IMG/VR virus record: IMGVR_UViG_3300030098_003144
Span: 1-37,839 of that record
Strand: one strand, 5' to 3'
Source of the DNA: a virus
Length of the DNA: 37,839 nucleotides
In this document: positions 1-12,100 of the stretch, piece after piece
How the letters are laid out: the number at the start of each line of letters is the position of its first letter
Position numbering within the stretch: the stretch's first letter is position 1
Program-made: the position numbers and the translations under genes
The notes under the pieces: generated by a model
What the model was told of the DNA's origin: nothing
Databases searched by the model: none
Seen by the model: only the letters and a program-made list of their open reading frames with translations

Positions 1-127
1 CTCTGCACGCTATCATTGACAGAGGGGTACGGGGGGTCAGTCCGCCTTCAAAACCCATTAATGCCTCAGATAAATTTGCGACCCCTAAGTCGATTTTCTT
101 ATAGAGGGCTTTGGATGTACGAACCAC
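1..127 (-). CDS. Start of an unidentified gene running off the left edge (5' end only)
   Basis: An open frame continues through the left edge. It probably starts at a GTG (125-127) inside the last codons of the giant gene: on the minus strand GGAGGGGG stands 5-8 bases before this GTG. The 42 readable residues begin MVRTSKALYKKIDLGVANL and contain no stop. An alternative start is the in-frame ATG at 56-58, preceded by GAGG. The product is not recognised. Its position directly after the ejection-protein block makes another late phage gene likely. Overlapping the upstream gene by about 29 bases fits the compact style of the region. Too little is visible to exclude a chance open frame. Confidence 0.4.
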   Translation of the reverse strand, partial: MVRTSKALYKKIDLGVANLSEALMGFEGGLTPRTPLSMIACR

Positions 128-3100
128 CCATACCCCCTCCGATATCCTCAGGAGCTCTTAGAGAGGATCCTCGTGGCTCTGAGGGCACGATAGGACCTGG
201 ACTCGTCTGACTAGGTGCTGTCTCTTGTGGTAACAGCGGTTGTGCTGCTTGTCTATCAGGTAGGTTGTCAATAGCGTTGCGTACCCCAGCGTATGTAGCA
301 AAGTCTTCTTTTTCAAGATCGTCAGGGAACCGTCCAGGGAACAGCTCCATGACAAAATCTTCCATCATAATCCGAGGATTTCCTTGTAGCATACTAGGGT
401 CAACACCCATTGTGGTAAACTCTTTATTACTGTTTCCACCGTACTTGCTAAACGATCCCCTCATATTTCCTGTACGGATAGCTGAGTGTAGTCCAAGACG
501 TACTAGGGTTTCTCCTATATAAGGGAATATCCTCAGAGCATTGATTAGATTCTTTTGTGTATCATCACCCCAGTCGCCCATAGCAAGACCCTTAAGCCCA
601 CTAGCTGTTCCCGTGATATAATTAATAAAACCTGCTAGAGAGATCGGAGAGACAGCCTCAGGTCGTTTGCCTATATACAAGGCTCCCATTATCTCCATAA
701 CCATAGCACCGTAGAGACCGAACATAGGAAGTCTAGAACCTAGTAAAGCTACAAAGCTTCCTGTGTCATTCTCTAAATCATCTATCATATCTTCCCAGTG
801 ATAGCCACCAGCCATCATTGTAATAATACTGTATACCATATCAAGCATAAGATTTGTAACTAGTTTAATCGTAAATGTGTAGCCGTCATATTTAGAGGCA
901 TCTCTAATTAATCTTTGTGATGTAAAGAGCATAGGATAAGTTCTATACTGGTGTAGAATCTGACTCAAAGCTTCAGAGCCTACGTTAAGATCCATAACAT
1001 TAGGTGCGGTAATAATAGTTTCTACCTGCATCTGCAATGCGTTCCTCATGTTATAGTACAGATCCATACGGGCTTTGTGCTTGACAGGGGTCACACCTTT
1101 CTTTGAAGAGTCTCGTTTAGTCTGAGCCCACTGTCTCATTCTGAATAGGTGGAAGTAGTGTTCTCCAGCTTCTGCCGTATTCATTGTCCTAGCACCAGAG
1201 TCCATCTCACCAAAGGCAGCAATAGCCTGTGGAGTCATAAGACCGTTCTGAGCCATGATCATAGCTAGTCGCCACTTACTCTTTCTTCCTTTACCCCATC
1301 CAGAGGCAGCTGCTAGTTTTTTCCAAAGCTTCCAAGAAGTCTTCTCGTCTTGTAGTAGCTTCTCCATACTTACAAACTCACCTTTAGATACTTCAAAGCC
1401 AGGCTTTGTTCTAGCGGTAAGTTTATTTATTTCTGGAATCTTATTATCTTTGTTTTCAGGTTTTGCGTTATGTGCGTCTATTGCTGCGTTATGTGCATTA
1501 ACTCTAGCCTGTTCTTGCTTTACCCACTTTTTAGGATCAGCTTCATAAGCAGCCACTTCTTCATCGCTAGCAATCATACGAACCATAGCCATCCACTGAC
1601 CTCCTTGATAAAGATCCATGATAGCGTTTCTTTGTACTAAGTCAATTTGAGCTCTAAGTTCTTGGTTAACTCGCTGAGCGTGTCTTGTAACTTTACCCGC
1701 CCACTTATTCATCCAACCAGCGGTACCTGTGCCTGTATCAGATAAGAACTGATGACCAGCATCTAGATCATCCATACCAGGCATATCTTCTTGTTTTGCT
1801 AATCTAAGACTATACAGCATATCTCTAGCAACTTTAGAATCATAGTTTTTACTTAGTGGCTTAAGATAAGAAATGACCGGGATTAACAGGTTTTTAATTC
1901 CATCATATCCAATAGTGTGAACCAAGCCAGCCATACTACCTTCTACAAAGGAACTAGCAAAGGCTAGGTTTGTACCGTAGACAGATTTAATAATATCATT
2001 TGTATAAGGAGCAGCATGTGCCAGTGTTGGGTCGCCACCACCGTCACCATATCTACTTGCTACTCCTTTAAGAACTACGTACTTACGCCTAAGTACTTCA
2101 TTAAATGATGTATGTAGCTTAGCTTGCTCTGTTCTTTCGAGAGACCTACCTTGACCATCAGTTACACGAATACCACTACGAGCATTAGTTATATTTGAAA
2201 AGAGATTAAGCAAATCCTGATAGTTAAGATCCGTCCTAGTTATTTCTGAGAATGCGTCTACTTCATGTACATCATGTCCATGAGTTTTTGCAATGTTATC
2301 AGCAAGGACGGCTGGGTTTAGTTCGATAAATTCTTTAACACCGACATCGTCTAAGACTTCAGAAACCATTGGTATAAAGGTATTGTCATATACAAAGAAT
2401 GCTTTATTAGAAATTCTATGTAAGAAAGCATCTGTTAAGTAGGAAGCTACTGAGTTATATTCTGTATTGATAATTTGAGAAGGATCTAAATAGTACCCAT
2501 TAATATTACTGTCGCCTAGTTCATTAATCTTCCTAAGCTCTTGCAAAGTCTGTCTAAGATTTGCTTCTGATCCTCCAGCATATCTGTTATCTCCGTCAAT
2601 TGTCTTCTTGTAAACAACTGATTTAATTCTTTTAATTTCATCAGTATGTTCTGCAACACCTTTTTTATGATCAAAAACATCTTTCCAATTGAGGACTTCA
2701 TTATTAGTTAACAGATCGGTTGTTACCATTATCCATGCTTGAGATAATCGAGAGCCTCGTTCTAGGTTACTTCCAGAATGTAATGGCTCAGGATCGGTTA
2801 TGTATGTCATACTATCATTTAAGAACTCTGTTCTAGATAAAGTTCTACGTCCTGTGATCTTTTTATAATTAACAAAAGCTCGTTCTAAAATAAAGTCAAA
2901 CCACATAGGGTTATCCTTTTGCATTGAACGAAGATTGTTCTTTAAGTCATTAGCTCGTGGTAATAAGTTAGCTGCGTATAGATATACGGGATGTATTTGA
3001 TTAGTTTCTTTTTTAACCTTATCAATTAGTTTTTTATGTAACGCATCTCTAATTGAAGTATCTCTTGCTATATCTACATGACCATCAGAGAATAGCTTAG

Positions 3101-6100
3101 TCGACCATGGTATAAGTTCCATCTTATTAGGATCAGCGTAGTAGTTACCAAGTTTTCTATTAAGCTCGAACATATCTCGAATAAAGGCATTATACTCATC
3201 AGCAAGAGCTGATATACCTTGTGCTACGTCTCCATCATACTTACTTAAGTCATACTTCTTGTCGATAATCCTTCTAATAACATCTTCTTGTAAAGTAGCA
3301 ACCAGTCTAGCTTTTGCTTCAGGGTCTAATGTTTCTTTATACATTTTACTTAGCTTAAATGGATTTGCAACATCTTGTATCCATGTTGCATCAATAGCTT
3401 TAGCCATAGCACTAGATCTTCTTTGTGCTGCAGCACCTGAAATAATACCGCTATTGCTTGGCAGTATAGAGTTACTGGTCAAGATAGAACCCTCGACTAA
3501 AAGATTTGACATTAACACTGCAGCAGTATAAGGACTATTGTAAGTATATTGAGCACCTGAAGAAGATAATAGAACATGTCCTTTAATACCTTCAAGAACA
3601 CTTCCTATAAGTTCACTCTGTTTACCAAAGTTTCGAAGGGCTCCACCTATTCCTTGATTATATCTTCCACCAAAGTGCTCAGACATATTCTTAGTTATCA
3701 TATAAGCAAAGGCAGCCATAAGAGTAGTATCACCCGATCGTATAATTGCTTTACCTGCGTAATCTACATTACTTGTTTTATGAGCTGTAGGATGTAAAAA
3801 CTCTTCGTTAATAATAGCTTCAGCTTCAACTTGCTCTTGTCTAGTAAGCCCCCAGATATGTCTGCCAAACTGCTCTGGAGAATCTTTATCACCCTTAGCG
3901 TATCCATGATTTTTTAACATATTGTCAAGATTAACTTCTTGAGCAATGTATTGACTATATAAATTTTCATCTGCTGTTGTCCAAGTCGCTGGGTCAGAAT
4001 CACCATACTTAAGTCTTAGTCTATTTAGTTGCTCTGTTACCTCTTGTTTGTCGTCAACAAGTTCTAGATATTGCTCATCAGTCATAAGCTCTTCACCTTT
4101 ACCTAGTACACTTGTATCATACTTTCTAAGCTCAAATGGTTCTTCATTATCAAAGAGTTTAGTAAACCTTGCATCTCCTGCAAGATTGCCTACATCAGGC
4201 ATACGTACACCCTCTGCATCGATACCCATTACAGCGTCAAGCATTGTCATAAGATGATCGAACTCTCTTGGAGATTCATCCATATAGTCTACAAAGATAT
4301 GAGCCATGCCTTGGAACTGATCTCTTATCCAACCAAAGACATCTCCCATAAATTTCTTCAAGTGTTTAAAGAAACCAGATGATCTAATTTCTTGTATTTC
4401 CTCAGAGATAGTTCCTCTAGGATCTCCAAGAACTCTAGCAGCTAAATAGTATTGAGTAAACGCAGCAACTAGTTCGTTTGGTTTAGAGGTGTCAGTAAAG
4501 TAAGCCATCTTCATTCCTGTTGCTAGATTAGATTTGTTACCTTCACTTTGTTTAACAAGTTTATTTAGTAGCTCTAGATTCTCAGGTCTTCTAAGTTCTG
4601 CAACAAGGTTGCTCCAAGCAGCTGAGTTTTCATTCATGTATTTAAGGATAGCTATTTCAGAAAGCTCGTGGAAAAGAACTTCAATAGCAGATGCTGTATC
4701 TGCCTGTCTTAGTTTTCTATGATCAAGACCTATGAAATATCCAGGATCGTTTGTAGGATCTCCTTTAATGTTTACGGTTTTAGGCATAGCAATGCCACGA
4801 CCATTCCACTCTACCATTGATCGAGGCATCTGTCCTGCTTCTTTACCTACGTTCCAAGACTGATTAACTTCTTGTACGTTAACTTCAATAGCAGCTGGCT
4901 GTCTATAGCTAGATCTAATAGTTACAAGAGAATCATCTCCTTGTCTTTTTTGAATCAGCTTAACAAGAAGATTAGCAGTAATCATAGTATCATTAACTAC
5001 ATATTCCATCAGACGAGCTTCTGCTTCTTCTGCAGTACCATAGTCTTCAAGTATCTTATTATAAGTTTCTTCATTCATTCCTTCGGGTACATTAGGCTCT
5101 AGCCCTAATGAAATGTCTTGCAGAACAGCAGCTTCAGCTGATGTACCAAACTTCTCTCCAGCTTCGAATGCTCTTGCACTGTTAGCCAAGCTTAGTCTAG
5201 CTCTATGAACGTCAGCTCTAGTAGTGTTGCTGTACTTTAAGATTTGCATAGCATCAAAACTTCTAAGAGCAATTCTAGCAGCTTGTGAGTCTGCTTTAGC
5301 TATTTTACCTAAGGTTAATAAGTCAAAGGAATTTCCGTTAAAGGTAGCTACCTTAACACCCTCATTCTGTAACCTTTCCAATTCATTTAAAATTTCTTTA
5401 GCTTGTTTCTCAGTAAGCCATTGATCACCCTTTGAGTTTCTTCGAGTAAATGTTTCATATTCTAAGGCACTATCTGAAGATTGCACAATAGCTGCAACAG
5501 ATATTTTTCTAAGATCAAGATTATTTGTAATGTTTGTTTCAATATCAAGACCTACAACACGATCTACTTCTGTATCCCATCCTTCTTTAAACTCTGGGAG
5601 AGTATCAATTTGAGTTCGGGTCATACCAGAAAGCAGTAACATGTTCTTAAAGTCTCTAACGTTCTCATCTATTTCTGTAGAAGTATCGTATAGGTCTTTA
5701 AAACTTATGTTCGCTTCAGTCTTATCTCGTTTCTGAGCAAAGCCCACATACAAACCTTCCATCCTCTTCTTTTCAATCCGAGTTTGAATTACAAACTCCG
5801 GGTTAACGTTAGCCAAGTAACCGATAGCTGATCTCAATGCATCTGCTGCTATCTCATCAATAAAACCATCGTTAGTAACATTACCTTTATCGTCCTTCAC
5901 TTTAGTTATGTTGTCAATATCATCTAATAGTTTAACTAGATGTGGGTACACATATGCATTACCCCTATATTCTTCAAGAAGGTTAGATTTTTTCCTAAGC
6001 CTTTTAAGAGTCTTAGCATTTAAAGTAACTCGTTGGCTTGCTCTCCATCTTAAATCTTTTGCAGTCAAGTGACTATCAGAAGCTTTCATGCTTTCTCCAA

Positions 6101-9100
6101 CTGGTTTATCTACCATTCGAATAGTTTCAATTGAATCTAGATAAGCAACATATCCTAAGCTGTCTAGATTGGTTTCAATAAACTTAATAGTTTCTGCATG
6201 TTCCTTAGAGAGATAGTATTTTTTTACATGGCTGTGCCACATGTCAGTAATAAATGGAAGGAAAGTTTTTCTAAAGTAGTCATCAATATCTACATCGCCA
6301 ACATCTTCTGTCATATTTTCCCAATGAGACCTAGCTAGCATAGCGATTGGATTGGCTTTACCTTGCCACCCTACCTTACCACGAGCATCCGGTTCAATTG
6401 GAATACCGTGGAATGAAATGTCAGGAGACATCTCACGCCACATTAGTTCATTCTTAATATCTTCAAGTGTGCCTTCAGCTCTACCAATAAACTCATTAAC
6501 AACATCAAAGACACTATCGTTCTTGTTTTCTAAATTAGTTAGCTCCTTAGTTAACCATGGCATTACTACTACAAGTTCTTGAGAAGTAACGTGAGGGTTG
6601 CGTAGCATAAATCCTAAGACCATCAATAGGTTTAATCCGTCTTCAGATTCAATCATTCCACCAATCTTGTCGTGAATTCTACGGCTTCCGTATCTATCTA
6701 ATCTATGTAATATTCGTTGTACAGGAGAAAGGAAAGCAGCTTTATATACAGGTACGTCAAACTCTTTAGCACCAGGGAATAGTTTTACCGTAGTAGTTGT
6801 AGTAATATAATGTTCAGCATCAAGAAAACGGCTTGTCTTTCCTGAGATTGTTTGATCATCTCCTACTGTTTTTAATTTACGCTCTCCTTCTTCTACTAAG
6901 AATTCCATAGCATCATGAAGCATTTGTTCATTGTGTCTATCTTCAGTAAAGTTAAATCCTTCCTTCTGTCTAAGGTTTGAGGATAAAGCTTCTCTGGCAG
7001 TTCTTTGTATTTTACCATCACCTCTTTCAATAGCTCTGGTATTTACATGCACACCATGTCTAACAGCATACTCCATCATTTCAATTGTCTTATAGTTAGA
7101 TAAAGTGTTTATAGCTTCCATTAATGTTTCAGGAGTAATCCCTATAACCTTACGTTCACCTACTATAGTTGCTGAGCGTAGAGTAATTGTAGCTAGAGGA
7201 CTTCGCTTAACTAGAGCAGAAACATTCTTTTTACCTGCCTTATCTGTTGTTGCAGCTTGAATATCTAAAGGTACTAAAGTACCGTCAGCTTGGACCCTAG
7301 TATCTATTAAGAACATATCAAAGTTAGATATACTATCAGCATGAACTTCTTGAAGTGCGTTTAAGAATAGGGCTGTATAATCTTCTAAGCTAATCTTATT
7401 ACCACCAGTTTCTGGACTTATGATAGGAGATAAAGCACCTTCTCTAAACGCTTTGATATTTTCTTCTGATACATGATAGTCAGTCTCAAGTTTCTCTGTT
7501 ATATAATCCATAAGACCCCATTGATCAGCACCGTGGACAAAGAGCATATCAGCATCAATACCTTGCATAAAGTCTGTGCCTTCTACTGTTGCAGACGATC
7601 TAATATACTCACCTGCGTTAATACTATCTTCAGTAAGAAGCATGTAATCTTCACCCTGTAGTCCGTGCATTAATGGAATTTGAAGTAGGTTTCTTCCTGT
7701 CATGCCCGACCTAATCATATCAGTATAAGACAGTATACCATCTTTAGCTTCAGGTATAAACTTAATACCTACAGCTGCTCCTTCTTCATGTAATGATAAA
7801 TGAGAAGCACCTCTTGTTTTAATACCATATGATATTCTGTATAGTTTATATAGATTAGATAATAAGTTAAACTTGGCTTTATAAATTTCAAGTGGCAGCT
7901 CGCTTGCAAGAGCTTCTTTAATAGTTCTTAATCCCATCATAATATTATAATTTTGTGAGTTTGCTGGAGGAACAACATCAGAATGTAGGAAGCCAAACAT
8001 TTCATCTAGCTCTTTTAGATAATATAGTGTTGGATATTTATCTACACCGTCTATTTCTATACCGACTTCAGCTGCCCAGCTATCTAGATTTGTCTTTAAT
8101 CTATATGCGTGGTTCTTTACATTAACTTTAGTAGGACTAAGAAGACTTGACTTCTCATCTATATCTAATTCAGGGAAGACTATTTCGTTTAATGAGTCAG
8201 CATAGATATCAATATCTTGTCTTTGATCTAAAGGAATAACATCATTAAGTTCTTCTTGTTTATCCACATCCAAATCTAAATTATCTTTAAACCCAGCTTC
8301 AAGTTCGTTAATAAGTCTGTCATAGTATTTCTCTCGTAACGCTAGAGATCCAACTTGTTCCCAAGAAACTTGTTTAATTAGAGGACGCATTCCAGCATAA
8401 CCACCAGGATTAGCTGTTCTCAATCCTATAAGGTCAGAAGCGTTTCGGACATCCCCACCTCTTTTAACAGCAGTACCTTTTCTATCTGATGGGTAACGTT
8501 CTTGGGCTATTCGGGCACCAAGATCTTCAACCTGTGTGATTACTTCCATAGGTAGACTGACTTGTTTATTTATCTGAAGGAGAAGTTGTCTATACATTAG
8601 TTCAGCTTCTTCGTTTGCATTAGCTTTTCGAAGTGCTTCAACATCCCGAACCATTTGTATTAATTGATCATATTCATTATCAGCAAGCAAGGAGGATTCT
8701 TTCCACCTCTTTGCAATAACGTCATACATAGTTTCAGCATCAAGTTCAGAGAATATTTCAAACTCTTCTCCACTCTTACTTGTTACCGTAGTACCGTTCA
8801 TATAATCGCTAGTTGCAATAGGACCATAGGCAGCTTCATAAAGCATTTCGTCTCTTATTAAACTCTCTTCAATAAGTTCTCTAGCTTCTGCTTTCCAAGC
8901 ATTAATAGCATCCTGTCGTTCATCTGCAGTTTTCGTTGGATCGTCAATAAAGTATTTATCTCTTAAAGCATATGCTCTATTGTTTTCAAGGTTCCACATA
9001 CCAAGAGGAGCCTTGCCTCCATCTTCAGTCAATAATCCGTAGAGTGCTTCAATATCTGCTCGAGTTAAAGTACCTGCTTGTATGGCATCACCATTAACAC

Positions 9101-12100
9101 CTTCTGCTATTAGTGCGTCTCTTCTAATTTTAAATGCTTCAGATTGTGTCAACTCTTCTACTCTTGTCGCAACTTTAGAATAACTAATATTAACGGGATG
9201 TATGTTCATTGTATCAAATACAGTTTGATAGTATCTCTTAGAGTCGTGTGATCGAGCATAGGCAAAGTATAATGCATGATCTTGAAGACCCATCAAATCT
9301 GTAGGGTCATAATCATATCCCATGATACGTGCTTGTAATTCCAATACACCTGGATCAATATAGTGAGCTACAGAGTTTTGTAAGTTCTGTGCTCTAAGTG
9401 CTTGTATATCTCTCCAAGCCATTCGATCACCAGTTAGCATTTCGTTAATACGCTCCATGTCAGCGTCAGTAATCGCCTCTCCATTGTTTACTTTTTCATC
9501 AACAAAAGCTTGAACTTTTTCTAAGCGTTTGCCAAGGTATGACTCAACCTCTTCTACAGTCTTGTTAGTCAGATCTGCAATTGCAGCAATTCTACCGTTA
9601 AGTAAAGCTTGTGCATCACTAGCTCTCATAATAAACTCTGCGAATTTTCTTTCTTCAGGAGTTAATGCATCGTTTAATTTTTTAAGCTCAGCTTGCGCTT
9701 CTGGAGATCTAGCTGCATCAAGAGCTGATTGCATTGAGCCCGGTCCAACTCCACCTCTTACATCTTTACTGCCTACTTGAATACCACCTTCGACAAACAT
9801 TTGTTCAAATACTCTTCGCTTTAGGGCTGCACTATAGTTCATACTCTTTCTAAGTAACTGACTTCCCTCACCCTGACCTGCTTGATATAGAAACTCTGAA
9901 AGATTACCTAGATCATCCATAGTAAGATCTAAACCATAGTCACTATTTATTTTTGCAAGTTCTTCTTGGGCTTGAATATTATTATGTGCGTTCATAAAGG
10001 CTTCTTTGCCACCACCATAAAGAATAGTAAGAGGTCCTGGTTTAAATAATCGTTCCCTTACTGTTTCAAATTTACCTTCAGGATCGTCTTTCATTTCTTT
10101 TTTAAGACGTTTGTAAATTTCTTGACGGGTCTCTGTCGTTGTAGCCATATCAATACCTAGTGCTGTAAATAAAGTTTTAAATTTATCTAACTTAGCATCT
10201 GGATTGCTTTGTAAAACCGCAGATGCCCATTCTAGACCACTGGTAATGTATCTATCTATAAGATCTACTTTCCATCCTGCATATTCTGGATCAGCATCTA
10301 AATCTGCTTGAGACCGTCCTGCTGCATCTTCATTAGACATAGACTGTATAAGTCCCTGCAGGTTATCTACCATTTCTTCCCATGTAAGATCCATAAACCA
10401 GAAAGTGTGTAGACCAGCAAATGACTGATCGTTTTCATTCCAGTTATCCATGGCATCATCGAAAGTATCGTACTTATCTTCGATCCTTAGTGCTTGCTCA
10501 AAGATTTGATACATCAAACTATGACCTATAGGCTTTCCTGTAACGTCTGTATCTGTAGCACTAAATAGATGTGGTTGTAATCTAAATAGTGCTGATAGTC
10601 TACCCAAGGAAGTAGTAGGAACAACTACGTCAAAGCCAGTACCAAACCATTCGGATTGTGTTGCTTCGTCTGAACGGAATTGTTTTCTAAATCCTATGAT
10701 AGCATCATGGATATACATCTCCAGTACTGGACCCATATCAAGCTGAAGTTCCATTAGAGCTTCTATGAGCTGATCATTATCCATCACTTCGCCACGAGGT
10801 GTTTTATTATTGATATATGGAGATAATCTAAATGGTACTCTACGCCCAACATTATGCATCGGATGTCGATCGCCAATTATTTCTTCTGCCGTTCTTGCTC
10901 TCCACTCTTTCTTTAAATCTGCAGTTATCTCAACATTTAAAGCATACTTAATACGGTTACGGTATATCTCATCCTCTAAGACTCTCATCAATGTCCAGTC
11001 TTCTACAGGTGCCCATCGTTGTACATCTCCCTCTAAAGGAGCAAGTAACATTTTATTGCCGCTACGGGATGTGTCAAAATCGTCTGAGCTATCTTTGTTA
11101 ATTACTTTATTTCGGACATCTCCATCTGGGTCAGTTATTAAAGCCCAGTTATCTTCTACATCTGCAGGATCAGTTTTATCTACGATTCGTCGAATGGTAC
11201 CAGGGGCATTTCGCAGTGCAAGCTGAACCAGACCAACACCTAATTCAGCAGCACTTGCATAGTCTTCTTTACCATTTCCTAACTCTATGAAGTAAGTAGC
11301 AGGGTCTACGTTTAAGAATAATGCAAGACCTTGGAACAAATCATTTAGTGGAATATCTCCTAAGGAATCAGGATTAATACCTGTGTTATGGAAGAACTCA
11401 TTTTGACCTTTATCGGTTAAGTAGTTTTGTATAAAGTTATTAGCAACCTTATGTATATGTTCAAGAAACTTTTTTTCATCACCAAAGGTAAAGTCAGACC
11501 GAGTCTTATTAGCAACAATTTTAAAAGCTTCGCCTTTATTATCGATTAACCTTTGGTCAAAAGCCTTTGTATTAAGATCAATCTGAGCATTCTTAAGCAT
11601 TGTAATAATCTTACGTGCAGCATAGATGCTATACTTACTATGTTGATTATCAGGATCGTTTAATGCTTGACGTAAAGTTTCTGCGGTGTATGCATATTCC
11701 TGCCTTAGGTTAGTATCTAGTCTAGATATTAGTAAGGCTAAAGTTTTCTTAACACCTTCAATCTCAAACTCCATACTAGTAACCGATAGCATATCGTGTG
11801 ACGAAATGTCAGCAGTGACTAAGCTATCTTTAAAAATTAATTCCGGTCTAAATCCATAGATATTTCCGGGCAATGCTTTCTTTAATAGCCAATGTGGTAT
11901 TGCTTCAGCGTCTGACCATTTTGCACTATTAAGGGTATAAAGCAATCGTCTTGCATATTGTCCTAAAGCTGTTGCTACTTCTATATTAGTTTGCGCTGAA
12001 GATGTTACCATGTTAGCCTCATCTTCCATTAGCGTTGCTCGTTCAAGAGTTGTCATCTTAATTGGCGCTGGTCTATCTGGATCCCATTGATCTATAACAA

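Noticed and set aside
9270-9310. GLQD (near residue 2667-2670) as polymerase motif A
   Set aside because: It lies after motif B and only a few residues before motif C. DTDVTG at 2246 fits both order and spacing.
10700-10735. YIHDAIIGF (near residue 2195) as polymerase motif C
   Set aside because: It comes before motif B, out of family order. ARSHDS at 2678-2683 is in the right place.
10810-11226. 138-codon open frame on the plus strand
   Set aside because: It lies antisense inside the polymerase region of the giant gene, has no supporting ribosome site or family resemblance, and reads as a shadow of minus-strand codon use. The same applies to the other plus-strand frames.
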